Source: Butyrivibrio sp. CB08 (lineage in GTDB: Bacteria; Bacillota; Clostridia; Lachnospirales; Lachnospiraceae). Taken from it: DNA of 64,000 bases. This document shows positions 1 through 8,531 of this stretch, in pieces. The stretch lies in NCBI RefSeq assembly GCF_003625485.1, contig NZ_RAIR01000007.1:62001-126000 (forward strand). The letters are read 5' to 3'. A model generated the notes under the pieces. The model ran no database searches. It saw nothing but the letters and a program-made list of their open reading frames with translations, and was not told the DNA's origin. Made by a program: the position numbers and the translations under genes. The first letter of the stretch is position 1. Each line of letters starts with the position of its first letter.

Positions 1-189
1 ATTGTCAATATAGATCCCGCTTTCAGTAACATCGAATAAGCCTTCTAGCAAAACCCCTCCATCTGACTGGAAACCATCAATAGAATAAGAATAATGACGG
101 AGTGGAATGCAAAAAAGCATTAATGAAATAAACAGAAGTATAGCTTCAATTACGACAAGCCTTTTTATCCTTTGACTCTTAAAAAACAT
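1..189 (-). CDS. Membrane-anchored protein, N-terminal part only
   Basis: The reading frame starts at an ATG at 189-187 and stays open to the window edge, giving 63 residues. A GGAGG-like site lies just upstream. A short basic N-terminus (MFFKSQRIKR) is followed by one hydrophobic segment at about residues 11-30, then a polar stretch, which suggests a signal anchor with an extracytoplasmic domain. I do not recognise the family from so short a piece. It lies 14 bases downstream of the SMR-like gene, so it probably belongs to the same transcript. Confidence 0.7.
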   Translation of the reverse strand, partial: MFFKSQRIKRLVVIEAILLFISLMLFCIPLRHYSYSIDGFQSDGGVLLEGLFDVTESGIYIDN

Positions 190-203
190 GTTTCCTCCCA
201 AAA

Positions 204-548
204 TCATCCAAGAGCATAGAACACTACAATACCAGAAACGATAAGTACCATTCCGATTATCTTGGAACGAACGAACTTCTCTTTAAACACAACTCTGGAC
301 ATGAACATTACTATTACGTAAGCGATTGGCTCCATTACCACAACGCCCATGTATCCAAGACCACTGTAGCAGTAGATACTGATGACCATTGCCAGTACCA
401 GCAGGAAATATCCTCCAATAACAAGGACATTGAGATACTCCTTGATGATATTGGGGTATTCCTTTATGGCGCTCTTTTTAAGGAGAACCTGTGATGTGGA
501 TGCTATTGTTTCTGAGAGGAGCATTAAAAGAAAAAATACATTTATCAT
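204..548 (-). CDS. SMR/EamA-type small membrane protein (ArnF-like half of a pair)
   Basis: A 114-residue protein with four predicted membrane helices, the size and layout of the small multidrug resistance/DMT superfamily. The C-terminal half carries a typical EamA pattern (GYMGVVVMEPIAYVIVM, then a helix ending in VSGIVVFYALG). It starts with ATG and overlaps the end of the preceding SMR-like gene by four bases, so the two are probably translated together and form a heterodimer. In polysaccharide loci such pairs (ArnE/ArnF type) flip undecaprenyl-phosphate-linked sugars. The neighbouring GT-C and DPM-like genes fit that role better than drug efflux. The function is inferred from context. Confidence 0.75.
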   Translation of the reverse strand: MINVFFLLMLLSETIASTSQVLLKKSAIKEYPNIIKEYLNVLVIGGYFLLVLAMVISIYCYSGLGYMGVVVMEPIAYVIVMFMSRVVFKEKFVRSKIIGMVLIVSGIVVFYALG

Positions 549-913
549 TCCTCGCCACCTCCAAGATTCATAACAATAACCCCAGCCATTACCAGTAGAA
601 CACCTGCAACCTTGCCTGGAGTAATGCCCTGGCTAAAGATCAGGAAGTTCCATAGCATGGACCACAGAAGTGTCATGGACTTATTGGCATAGGCGATGGA
701 GAGCTGGAACTTTTTAATGATCTGCTGCCAGAGAATTGCATAGACAGCAAGGATAACAAATTCCAGTCCAAAAAACAGGATGTATCCCCAGGACAGAAAT
801 GCCTGCTTGGAAGCCATATTTGCAGCTACCGTTGATAATGAATACACCAGCACTGATAGCTGAAGCAGCAGAAAATCTGCTGGTTTTATCTTTTCAAATA
901 ATTTCTTGTTCAA
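545..913 (-). CDS. SMR/EamA-type small membrane protein (ArnE-like half of a pair)
   Basis: A 122-residue protein with four predicted helices, ending in a KVAGVLLVMAGVIVMNLGG helix typical of the EamA/SMR fold. The start is TTG at 913-911; a GAGGT site seven bases upstream supports it, and no ATG is usefully placed. Its last bases overlap the next SMR-like gene (ATGA). Likely partner of that protein in moving a lipid-linked sugar across the membrane; drug export is the alternative reading. Family is fairly clear, substrate unknown. Confidence 0.75.
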   Translation of the reverse strand: MNKKLFEKIKPADFLLLQLSVLVYSLSTVAANMASKQAFLSWGYILFFGLEFVILAVYAILWQQIIKKFQLSIAYANKSMTLLWSMLWNFLIFSQGITPGKVAGVLLVMAGVIVMNLGGGEE

Positions 914-925
914 AACTTTTACCTC

Positions 926-1885
926 TTAATTCTCACCGTATATTACATTCACGAAGTGCTGTGCCATATGCTCGTTGCAGGCAGCATTTACATGTATGTT
1001 ATCAAGGAGCCACTCAGAACTGTTGTCCTCATCGATGGTTCCATAGTAATTGTCAATAAATGTTACTCCAGTTGCTCCGCACACATCCATCATGAACTGA
1101 TAGTATGTTGTGAGCCTTCCGTTTCCAAAGTCGTACATATCGCCATTTACAAGGCTTCCAGATGCGTCATATGCATAACACATAGGAGAAGACATGCATA
1201 CGATCCTGATAAATGGATATTTCTCCTGAATAGCCTTAATGCCTGCTGTGAGAGCTCCGCTGTAGGTAACAGGGTCAACGTCATTGTCAGGGTTAAGACC
1301 AATCCTGTAGCTGATGTAATCCTGAGCATCGTAGAAGATTACAAGAGTATCTACTGTATTCATATCAAGGTTCTCCAATAGACCTGCGCCCTTGTAATAC
1401 CTTGAATCTTCAAAACTTCTCTCATTGCCGTGAAGAAGCGAGAAATCTCTGTCTGCAATAGCCTTGCTGACATTGTAAAAACTAAAAGCATCAAGTGGAT
1501 ACTCAGGGTCAAACTCGGCCTTTTTAAGTGCAATGGTTGTAGACGGGAATCCAGCATTCAGGCATGTAGCCCCGGTTTTAGCAGCAACCTGCTCTACCAG
1601 TCCATTCTCATCACTGTAGTAAGTTAAGATATCATTACCCAGAAAGAGAATAGTCTCAACGCCGTCATCTTCATGCATTGCCTTCTTGTCATCAGGAAGC
1701 AGGAACACCTGGTCCTGAACCTCTACTTCAAAATCGCCCTCAACAACGCCTTCAGTCTTGGCTGTTCCGGCATTCCATTTGATCAGCTTATATGCCGTGA
1801 AAGCCACCACCAGGACGATAACTACAAGTATCGCAATATGAACCCACATGGGGATATTTCTTTCTTCTCTACTTTCTTTACTCAT
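926..1885 (-). CDS. SGNH/GDSL-fold membrane-anchored protein with altered active site
   Basis: A 319-residue protein with an N-terminal anchor helix (about residues 14-32) and an extracytoplasmic SGNH-like domain. The C-terminal block DNIHVN (Asp-x-x-His) is intact. The nucleophile block that should read GDS is LGND at about residues 82-85, so Ser is replaced by Asp. The GxND block is YDAQDY, so its Asn is also lost. The lipoprotein at 8532-9755 keeps both (FGDSQ and YGTND), and the two proteins align along their length. This may be a non-catalytic glycan-binding or scaffold version, or use a different mechanism. It starts with ATG 12 bases before the SMR pair. Confidence 0.75.
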   Translation of the reverse strand: MSKESREERNIPMWVHIAILVVIVLVVAFTAYKLIKWNAGTAKTEGVVEGDFEVEVQDQVFLLPDDKKAMHEDDGVETILFLGNDILTYYSDENGLVEQVAAKTGATCLNAGFPSTTIALKKAEFDPEYPLDAFSFYNVSKAIADRDFSLLHGNERSFEDSRYYKGAGLLENLDMNTVDTLVIFYDAQDYISYRIGLNPDNDVDPVTYSGALTAGIKAIQEKYPFIRIVCMSSPMCYAYDASGSLVNGDMYDFGNGRLTTYYQFMMDVCGATGVTFIDNYYGTIDEDNSSEWLLDNIHVNAACNEHMAQHFVNVIYGEN

Positions 1886-1909
1886 GCTTAAATACCAGAC
1901 TTCCTTTTG

Positions 1910-3094
1910 TTATTTATGTAAAAATATCGAGAAATATATCATCAGATAAACCAGGTTCGGTATGATACATAAAAGTGCTCCGAATATCACCTTGATCTTT
2001 CTGGTGTAGAACAGCAGCACCAGGGTCAAAAGAGCTATAAGCCCGCTTCCAAAAATAACTCCCAGTGAACTGCAGGTTCCGGATAACATGTTTACAAAAA
2101 ACAGCTCAATCCATGGACACCAGTCTCTTCTTGGCTGTTCCCATTCCTTTTCCTTCCTGTTTGGTGCGGGAGTCTGCTTGGCTTCCTCGAACATCCACAG
2201 GAATATCCAGAAGATCATTGGAAATACCAGATTGGCAACAAGAGCCTTGCCCTGCCAGGTCCTCATAAGAAAGAAAGTAGCCGGCGTATAAATGGACACA
2301 TTTCCAAACATCAAAAGGAATGACACAATGATCATAAATACAGGGATTATCTGCTGCCTAGTCCTGAACAGTACTCTTCCTATTTCCACGTAAACAAGAT
2401 AAACCAGTGGAATAAGGAAAAGAGGCATTACAGAGTGGGACAGGATCGTAGCGTGTATTCCTGACTCTTTTGCTATAAAAGCTATCCACATGGTGATAAC
2501 AGCCAGGGCATGCCTTATATCAAGATAGGTTGAAGATCCGGTGTAAGGCAGGATTGTATTCATTACATCTACCTTCTGTGCCAGGAGAGACTCAACAACG
2601 TAGTATGCGTCGTCACCATCGAAGCTGGCCATAACTACGGACATAATCATCTGAAAGGCCATTATCGCAAAAAAGATTCCCCAGTAGATCCTGCTCTCTT
2701 TTGAATAATCGTGCTTGTAAAAACCAGGATTGGCTCTTGGGCTCATAAGGTCAAAAACATCTGCGTGGGCCTCTCCAGGGAAAAGGGTCAGATAGTTCTT
2801 TTCCCCGTCCCTTAGCTTCAAAAAGCTCCTTACAATTCCTGCAATGGCAAGAACAGATACCACCACAATGAATATCTGTCTGCAGTATGTAAATGCACTG
2901 TATGTAGCCTTGAGCATGCATGTTATGGCAATCACTTCAAAGACAGCCATGTAAACCAGGTAACCCAGGATAAAGGTTATTCCTATGGTTCGCCTTGCCC
3001 TTGGCAATATGAAATTAACCAGCATCCCAACGCAGAATGGCACAAGTAACAGCCACAGTATCAGGCTGGGAATTGCTCTTAACAGAATAAGCAT
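1910..3094 (-). CDS. Polytopic membrane protein, GT-C/DUF6077-like
   Basis: A 394-residue protein with roughly nine to ten hydrophobic segments. After the first third there is an extracytoplasmic acidic motif (FDGDDAYYVVESLLAQ) followed by a histidine-containing stretch. GT-C glycosyltransferases carry a comparable acidic motif in their first outer loop. I associate the overall pattern with a DUF6077-type family found in Lachnospiraceae glycan loci, from memory only. It sits 13 bases downstream of the uridine kinase gene. A role in transferring lipid-linked sugars outside the cell is inferred; the product is uncharacterised. Confidence 0.65.
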   Translation of the reverse strand: MLILLRAIPSLILWLLLVPFCVGMLVNFILPRARRTIGITFILGYLVYMAVFEVIAITCMLKATYSAFTYCRQIFIVVVSVLAIAGIVRSFLKLRDGEKNYLTLFPGEAHADVFDLMSPRANPGFYKHDYSKESRIYWGIFFAIMAFQMIMSVVMASFDGDDAYYVVESLLAQKVDVMNTILPYTGSSTYLDIRHALAVITMWIAFIAKESGIHATILSHSVMPLFLIPLVYLVYVEIGRVLFRTRQQIIPVFMIIVSFLLMFGNVSIYTPATFFLMRTWQGKALVANLVFPMIFWIFLWMFEEAKQTPAPNRKEKEWEQPRRDWCPWIELFFVNMLSGTCSSLGVIFGSGLIALLTLVLLFYTRKIKVIFGALLCIIPNLVYLMIYFSIFLHK

Positions 3095-3107
3095 ACGTAA
3101 ACGTCCT

Positions 3108-3728
3108 TTAGTCAGCCATCATGAGGTTTAAGTGCTCCTGAAGGATACTGATACCTGTGGTATTCTCTCCGCCTCTTGGGATAATGATGTCAGCATACTT
3201 TTTGCTGGGCTCGATAAACTGCTCATGCATGGGCTTTACTGTGTCTCTGTACTGAGTAAGGATAGACTCAATGCTCCTTGCTCTCTCTGTCATGTCACGG
3301 ATGATCCTTCGCATAAGTCTCTCATCGGCGTCTGTGTCAACGAAAACCTTGACGTCCATAAGGTCTCTTAAGGCCTGGCTCTCAAGGACCAGGATTCCTT
3401 CAATTATGATGACCTTCTTAGGCATTACATGAACGGTCTCATCTGACCTGTTATGAACAGTGAAGTCATAAACAGGCATGTCGATCTCCTGTCCTGCCTT
3501 GAGCTTTCTGACATCCTCGATCATGAGATCTGTATCAAATGACGCTGGATGATCGTAGTTAAGACGGCTCCTGTCCTCATAGGAGAGGTCATCATGAGCC
3601 TTGTAGTATGAATCATGATTGATGACCACGATATCGTCGCCAAATTTCTCCTTGATCTTCCTGACTATTGTGGTCTTGCCTGAAGCTGTGCCTCCTGCTA
3701 TTCCTACTATGCAAACCTTATCGCTCAT
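3108..3728 (-). CDS. udk: Uridine kinase
   Basis: A 206-residue P-loop kinase that phosphorylates uridine and cytidine to the monophosphates. The Walker A motif GGTASGKTT is at about residues 12-20. The typical uridine kinase blocks follow: NHDSYYKAHDDL, YDHPASFDTDLM, MPVYDFTVHNRS, and VKVFVDTDADERLMRRIIRD. The length matches the family (about 205-215). The start ATG at 3728 has a GGAGG site. It is a housekeeping pyrimidine-salvage enzyme placed inside a surface-glycan operon, where it might help keep uridine nucleotides available for UDP-sugar synthesis. That link is inference. Confidence 0.95.
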   Translation of the reverse strand: MSDKVCIVGIAGGTASGKTTIVRKIKEKFGDDIVVINHDSYYKAHDDLSYEDRSRLNYDHPASFDTDLMIEDVRKLKAGQEIDMPVYDFTVHNRSDETVHVMPKKVIIIEGILVLESQALRDLMDVKVFVDTDADERLMRRIIRDMTERARSIESILTQYRDTVKPMHEQFIEPSKKYADIIIPRGGENTTGISILQEHLNLMMAD

Positions 3729-3742
3729 TTATAATCCTCCAT

Positions 3743-5233
3743 TTATTCCTGAGTATAGTTACTGCCATATGACTTGTAGTAATTGTGGGATAATATCTCT
3801 CCCGACGCTGCGTCATAGGTTATTATCTGTATGTCATAGTCACTCTTGCTGTCATCATACAAAAGATTGGTCTCCGGATCCTCATCAGTATAGAAGAGCC
3901 TGAAAAGATGCTCCACCGGCTGATAGTGAACTGTACCGAGACTTGTCTTTATACCATCCAGAACTTCACCGTCACAGGCCTCATAAAACTGTCCGGACGC
4001 CACATCGTTGATAAGAATATATGGCCCGTCTGTGTGATAGATCTTAGGGGTTACAGTAAAGTTGTGAAGGAGCCTCTGCATCTCATTATCTCCAAAAGCC
4101 TGGGATCCGTCATTGATGTAAATTATAGAGCTGACTGTCTTGGCTCCTGACAGGTAGTTGAGCTGCTGGTAGATACTCTCTGAGTCAACTGCCATGTCAT
4201 AGATGGTTCCATAGAACTCATCAGCACGCTGCTGCCAGTAATCATAGGCTACATCGCCTCTGTGGTCAGTGATACCATCTATCTCTGAAAGCTCCTGCCC
4301 AATGCACTTGGTGGCCTTGATTGCTCCCATGGCATTCATGTGGCCGGTATCGTTAAGGTCAGTGTACAGGTCAACAACGCCCATCTCCTGCATGTTAATG
4401 AAGGGAACGTCATACTGCTCGCAGATCATCTCTGCGCTGTCCATAACTCTTTTATCTTCTGTGGATGCACTGCAGGTGAGGAATGTCACCATTACGTCGA
4501 TATTCCTCCTCTGGCACTCATCAATGATCTTACGCAGGTACTCTTCTCCAACTGTATGTCCACCAAGGCCATTTTCATCCTCCGGGTCCGGATAGATCCC
4601 TGGAGTAAGCTCAATGCCATATCGCATCTCAGCGCCAAAAAGAGGATTCCTGTCTGCTGTTCCTGTCAGGGCCTTGTAGTCATTACTGTCCAGCTCTTCC
4701 CACCTGTTGTGATAAACATGGAAGGGAACGTAGAACTGCTTGCGAATCTCCTTATCTGCTATGAGGTCCTCAACCGCCGCCACCTTAATCTTGTCCATAG
4801 GCCAGCAGTCCATGTTGAGATGGAGCTGAGCTACAGATGTTGCCCTGTCCTCCTCATCGCTGTCCTCGTACATCTGGTCAAGGTACTGATAGTCCTTGTT
4901 CATCAGATAGGTATCAACCACAACGCACTTTGGCGTGGTGTACTGCAGAGCCTCTATAAGCTCCCAGTAGGTGGCCTGCATTACAGAGCCGTGGCCTCCC
5001 ATGTTGTAAGAGGTATATCCATACTCCCCATAGAGAACTGCGGGATTTATGGCATTGATCACATGAGATGAACCAATGAACAATACATCTATCTGATCCG
5101 CTCTGTCAAAAAAGTCTGCGTACTTATATTCACTTTCCTTGTCCCGAAGTACCACTGTGGCACCATAGATGCACAGAAGCGCTGCGCAGGTAAAGCCCAC
5201 TGTCTTCAGGATACTGCTTAACTTAATCTTCAT
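3743..5233 (-). CDS. SGNH hydrolase-like protein partnered with MBOAT
   Basis: A 496-residue protein with one N-terminal anchor helix (about residues 11-29) and an outside-facing SGNH-type domain. GSSH near residues 54-57 is the nucleophile block, NMGGHGS the second block, and DTGHMNAMG the Asp-x-x-His block. The frame is open further upstream, but the ATG at 5233 has GAGG eight bases before it and lies just after the MBOAT stop codon, so I use it. Adjacent MBOAT plus SGNH protein is the classic arrangement of extracytoplasmic polysaccharide O-acetylation (AlgI with AlgJ/AlgX, DltB with DltD, PatA/PatB). Probably the acetyl-transferring or deacetylating partner. Confidence 0.8.
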   Translation of the reverse strand: MKIKLSSILKTVGFTCAALLCIYGATVVLRDKESEYKYADFFDRADQIDVLFIGSSHVINAINPAVLYGEYGYTSYNMGGHGSVMQATYWELIEALQYTTPKCVVVDTYLMNKDYQYLDQMYEDSDEEDRATSVAQLHLNMDCWPMDKIKVAAVEDLIADKEIRKQFYVPFHVYHNRWEELDSNDYKALTGTADRNPLFGAEMRYGIELTPGIYPDPEDENGLGGHTVGEEYLRKIIDECQRRNIDVMVTFLTCSASTEDKRVMDSAEMICEQYDVPFINMQEMGVVDLYTDLNDTGHMNAMGAIKATKCIGQELSEIDGITDHRGDVAYDYWQQRADEFYGTIYDMAVDSESIYQQLNYLSGAKTVSSIIYINDGSQAFGDNEMQRLLHNFTVTPKIYHTDGPYILINDVASGQFYEACDGEVLDGIKTSLGTVHYQPVEHLFRLFYTDEDPETNLLYDDSKSDYDIQIITYDAASGEILSHNYYKSYGSNYTQE

Positions 5234-5241
5234 AAATTGCC

Positions 5242-6660
5242 TCAGAACTGCTGATATATAAAGCTGGCTGCATTGTAGCCTGCGCCCCATACTCCAAAGA
5301 TGAGGATTGCCAGGATACCTGCGATCATGATGATCCATCTGTACCAGATACTCTGCCTGATGATCTTGTCCCTGATCTCAACGCCGTTAAAGGCCAGGAT
5401 ATCCATTACTATCAAAAGAATTATTCCTAAAACAGCAATGTTCATGCTGCCCTGAGTAAGTCCCAGTTCAAACAAGGATCCATCGCTAAATACCCATGGG
5501 GTAAACTCAAGGCTCTTTTTTATAACAGTAAAAGCCTTTTCAAGGGACTCTGCCCTGAAGAATATCCACGCCAGATTAACCAGAAGGAAGGTGATGATAG
5601 TCTTGACTGTCCTGTGGGAAAGCCCGCTTCTGTCAATCTTAAGCGCCTCAACAACCTTGTCCCTTAAGGGCATTGTCACAAATCCAATGATCTGATATAC
5701 ACCGTGGAGAAGCCCCCATACCAGGAATGTAAGAGCTGAGCCGTGCCAGATTCCGCTCACTGCAAATACAATCAGAACGTTTAAGTACTTTCTAACGGTT
5801 CCCTTCCTGTTTCCTCCAAGAGGAATATATACATAATCTCTTAGCCATGTAGAAAGAGAGATGTGCCATCTTCTCCAGAACTCCGCGATGCTCTTGGCCA
5901 TATATGGGCTGTCAAAGTTCTTCATCACATCTATTCCAAGGATCCTTGCACAACCGATTGCTATTGCAGAGTAACCTGCGAAGTCGCAGTAAATTTCAAA
6001 TGAATAAAGAACCGTTCCGATAGCCACCAGTGTTCCTGAAATAGTATCCGGCGCCTCAAACACGCTGTTTACATAGATGGCGATCCTGTCAGCTATAACC
6101 AGCTTAAGGAAATATCCCCACAGCATCTGCAGGAATCCGTCCCTCATCCTGTCAAAATCCACTGTCACAGGATATGAAAACTGAGGAAGCATATTCCCTG
6201 CTCTCTCAATAGGTCCAGAGATGACCTGAGGGAAGAATGAAACAAACAGGGCGAGCTTAAGGAAATTGTGTTCTGCAACCTCGTCGCCTCTGTAGACATC
6301 AATGATATATCCAAGGGACTTGAGCATGTAAAAAGAAATACCGATTGCCCCCATTATCTTGCCACTTCTAAAGATAAGCATGGCAGCAACTTCAACAACG
6401 ACTGCAAGGACTAAAAGAGCTGTTGCCCCTTTGGTCCTCTTCTCTTCTGCTCCTCCAGATACCTTCTCGATCAAAAGAGCTGCAAAGTAAGTCACCACTA
6501 CAGTTCCTGCCATAACAGCAGACGCTTTAAGGTCAATGCTGATATAGAAAGCTGCACTGATGGCCAGGAGCCAGATATATCTGAACTTCCTTGGGATTAT
6601 GAAATTGATGAGAGCCGCCACAGGAAGCAGCAGCAAAAATGCCAGTGAAACAAACTGCAT
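5242..6660 (-). CDS. MBOAT family membrane O-acyltransferase (AlgI/DltB-like)
   Basis: A 472-residue polytopic protein that should move acyl groups (usually acetyl) across the membrane for attachment to a surface glycan. Family hallmarks are visible in order: FFPQVISGPIER near residue 143, FEIYCDFAGYSAIAIG near 221, FWRRWHISLSTWLRDYVYIP near 261, and the invariant His in VSGIWHGS near residue 306. The length matches AlgI. The start ATG lies at 6660. The SGNH gene begins nine bases after its stop, so the two form a translational pair. Confidence 0.93.
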   Translation of the reverse strand: MQFVSLAFLLLLPVAALINFIIPRKFRYIWLLAISAAFYISIDLKASAVMAGTVVVTYFAALLIEKVSGGAEEKRTKGATALLVLAVVVEVAAMLIFRSGKIMGAIGISFYMLKSLGYIIDVYRGDEVAEHNFLKLALFVSFFPQVISGPIERAGNMLPQFSYPVTVDFDRMRDGFLQMLWGYFLKLVIADRIAIYVNSVFEAPDTISGTLVAIGTVLYSFEIYCDFAGYSAIAIGCARILGIDVMKNFDSPYMAKSIAEFWRRWHISLSTWLRDYVYIPLGGNRKGTVRKYLNVLIVFAVSGIWHGSALTFLVWGLLHGVYQIIGFVTMPLRDKVVEALKIDRSGLSHRTVKTIITFLLVNLAWIFFRAESLEKAFTVIKKSLEFTPWVFSDGSLFELGLTQGSMNIAVLGIILLIVMDILAFNGVEIRDKIIRQSIWYRWIIMIAGILAILIFGVWGAGYNAASFIYQQF

Positions 6661-6687
6661 GTATCAAACCTTCTTAACGTAGCAGTA

Positions 6688-6705
6688 GGCGGCAAAAACG
6701 CCGCC
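6688..6705. other. Short GC-rich hairpin between operon genes
   Basis: GGCGGC and GCCGCC separated by six bases can form a six-pair stem in the 53-base gap between the flavoprotein and MBOAT genes. No run of T follows on the minus strand, so it is not a standard terminator. It could tune messenger stability or downstream expression, or be chance. Confidence 0.3.
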
Positions 6706-6713
6706 CACATATA

Positions 6714-8300
6714 TTAGTCAACTTCAACTCCATCCTCTTCTTCTGACTTCGATTCGTCAGTTTCGTGATACTCTTCCTCGGTGTTGACGTTCCAGATGTT
6801 ACTTCTGTCTGTCTCGCCGCTTAAGATGTTCTTGACTGTCTCAAAGGAAGTGCACATTGAGTGATCGATATTGTTGTATCTGTGCTGTCCATTACGTCCA
6901 ACGCAGTAGAGGTTATCAATAGAATTGAGATATTCAACAAGCTTGTCCATCTCATCATAGGTATCAAAGTATGCAGGATAAGCCTTCTTAACTCTCTCCA
7001 TATGATAGTCCATAACTTCAGACGCACTATCAATAAGTCCCAGAGTAACCATCTCATCGATAGCCATCCTGGCAAACTCATCCTCAGTCATGTTCCACAT
7101 AGAATCGCCCTCGAAGCAGAAATACTCAAGGCCAACCCATACAGTGTGTTCAAGATCCTTAACAAGATATGGTGACCAGTTGTTGTAGATCTGGAAACGT
7201 CCCATCTTGACGCTTCTCTCCTGAACATATACCCAGTTGTCAGGAACGATATTGCCAATAGTCTTAATGTTTGTCTTGTTCTCAAGATTAAGCTTTGGAA
7301 CAAGAACTCCGAGAGTCATGTAATCTCTGTATGGAAGACCAGCTGCAATCCTTGCAGGGTCTGCCGGAACATCGTTCATGCCCGCTACAAGATCCTTAAC
7401 TGGCATTGAACTGATAACAACATCGCCGTCGATATCAATCTCTTTTCCATCCATGAGGTAAGTAACACCCTTGATGTGATTGCCATCCTTGCGAATCTTA
7501 ACAACCTTGGCATTCATGATGATGGTTCCACCAAGATTTTTGATCTCCTCTGCTGTAACATCCCAAAGCTGACCAGGACCAAGCTTAGGATACTTGAACT
7601 CTTCAATAAGAGATGTGTTGACCTTGCGGTTCTTGACCTTAAAGAGTCTTCCAAGGTAGTCCCTTATGATACCAAAGATTGATAATCCCTTGGTTCTCTG
7701 TTTTCCCCAGGAAGCATCGATCTCTGATGGATGTCTGCCCCAAAGGTTCTCGGTATAATACTCAAAGAACATTGAGTAGAGCTTCTTACCGAAGTTATTG
7801 ATATAGAGGTTCTCAAGATTATCCTCAGGTCTCTTATGGAATACGGATCCCATGTATGAGAATCCAACCTTAAGAGTAGTCAGGAATCCAAAATTCTTGA
7901 ATGTCTCTGGCTTTAATGAAATAGGATAATCATAGAACTTGGAATCAAAGAGGATTCGGGAAACACGGTGTCTCTTGAGCATGACACGGTCTTCCTTCTC
8001 AGGATCCGGACCGCCCTCCTTCATCTTCATAGGACGATCAAGAACTATATCATCATAGGTAGGATGTCCCTGCTGAGGGAGCATCTTGTCCCACCATTCA
8101 TTGACCTCTGGAACCTTGGAAAAGAATCTGTGGCCACCCATATCCATTCTGTTGCCCTTGTACTCAACAGTTCTTGAGATGCCACCAAATTTAGAAGTCT
8201 CCTCAAAAACTACCACCTGGTAGTCCTTGGACTTAGTCAGAAGTTCGTAGGCCGCTGTAAGACCTGCAGGGCCTGCCCCAATAATAAGTGCTTTTTTCAT
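6714..8300 (-). CDS. FAD/NAD(P)-dependent oxidoreductase, amine-oxidase/protoporphyrinogen-oxidase fold
   Basis: A 528-residue flavoprotein. The dinucleotide-binding motif [15 protein letters not shown] is at residues 7-21, and GGHRFFSK near 56-63 follows the amine-oxidase pattern of FAD contacts. [19 protein letters not shown] near the C-terminus is the closing FAD motif; it resembles UDP-galactopyranose-mutase-type and desaturase-type proteins of glycan loci. The acidic last 30 residues look like a disordered tail. It is the first gene after a good promoter at 8340-8369 and leads the leftward operon into the MBOAT/SGNH genes. The substrate is unknown; sugar-ring or lipid-carrier oxidation are possibilities. 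Confidence 0.8.
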   Translation of the reverse strand: MKKALIIGAGPAGLTAAYELLTKSKDYQVVVFEETSKFGGISRTVEYKGNRMDMGGHRFFSKVPEVNEWWDKMLPQQGHPTYDDIVLDRPMKMKEGGPDPEKEDRVMLKRHRVSRILFDSKFYDYPISLKPETFKNFGFLTTLKVGFSYMGSVFHKRPEDNLENLYINNFGKKLYSMFFEYYTENLWGRHPSEIDASWGKQRTKGLSIFGIIRDYLGRLFKVKNRKVNTSLIEEFKYPKLGPGQLWDVTAEEIKNLGGTIIMNAKVVKIRKDGNHIKGVTYLMDGKEIDIDGDVVISSMPVKDLVAGMNDVPADPARIAAGLPYRDYMTLGVLVPKLNLENKTNIKTIGNIVPDNWVYVQERSVKMGRFQIYNNWSPYLVKDLEHTVWVGLEYFCFEGDSMWNMTEDEFARMAIDEMVTLGLIDSASEVMDYHMERVKKAYPAYFDTYDEMDKLVEYLNSIDNLYCVGRNGQHRYNNIDHSMCTSFETVKNILSGETDRSNIWNVNTEEEYHETDESKSEEEDGVEVD

Positions 8301-8339
8301 TACACGTACCTTCCTTAAAATACTACATACTTATCGAGA

Positions 8340-8369
8340 ATTATACCATAATTGAAGGTATTAAGCCAA
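8340..8369 (-). promoter_or_regulatory. Sigma-A-type promoter for the flavoprotein operon
   Basis: On the minus strand, TATAAT at 8345-8340 is preceded by TGG, giving an extended -10 (TGnTATAAT). TTGGCT at 8369-8364 fits as a -35 with an 18-base spacer. The ATG of the flavoprotein lies about 40 bases beyond the -10. This is the best promoter match I found in the window. Confidence 0.65.
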
Positions 8370-8419
8370 CGCACACTTAAACGTCAAAAACTGGTATGAA
8401 TTAATCGTTATTCCGTCTA

Positions 8420-8460
8420 TTTCTTAAGACTTTCTTAAGATTAGCAGCAGATTTTCTTAA
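8420..8460 (+). promoter_or_regulatory. Three phased TTTCTTAA direct repeats, probable response-regulator operator
   Basis: TTTCTTAAGA begins at 8420 and again at 8431, and TTTCTTAA recurs at 8453. The starts are 11 and 22 bases apart, so all three face the same side of the helix. This is the layout of OmpR/PhoB-family response-regulator sites. The block ends about 16 bases before the -35 of the plus-strand gene and also lies behind the divergent promoter, so one regulator could serve both. The regulator is not in the window. Confidence 0.55.
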
Positions 8461-8476
8461 TTTTACACCAAAAGAC

Positions 8477-8504
8477 TTTTCATTTTTTTATCCGGTGTTA
8501 CAAT
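8477..8504 (+). promoter_or_regulatory. Probable promoter for the SGNH lipoprotein gene
   Basis: TACAAT at 8499-8504 with TG at the extended -10 position; TTTTCA at 8477-8482 as a poor -35 with a 16-base spacer. The weak -35 fits a promoter that needs the upstream repeats and an activator. The GAGGAG ribosome site and ATG at 8532 follow about 15-28 bases later. Confidence 0.45.
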
Positions 8505-8531
8505 ACCTTTGGAAAGCGAGGAGTTAAAGAT

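Noticed and set aside
4340..5071. A 243-codon plus-strand open frame opposite the SGNH gene
   Set aside because: It is antisense to a gene with clear family motifs, has no ribosome site, and its translation shows no recognisable domain.
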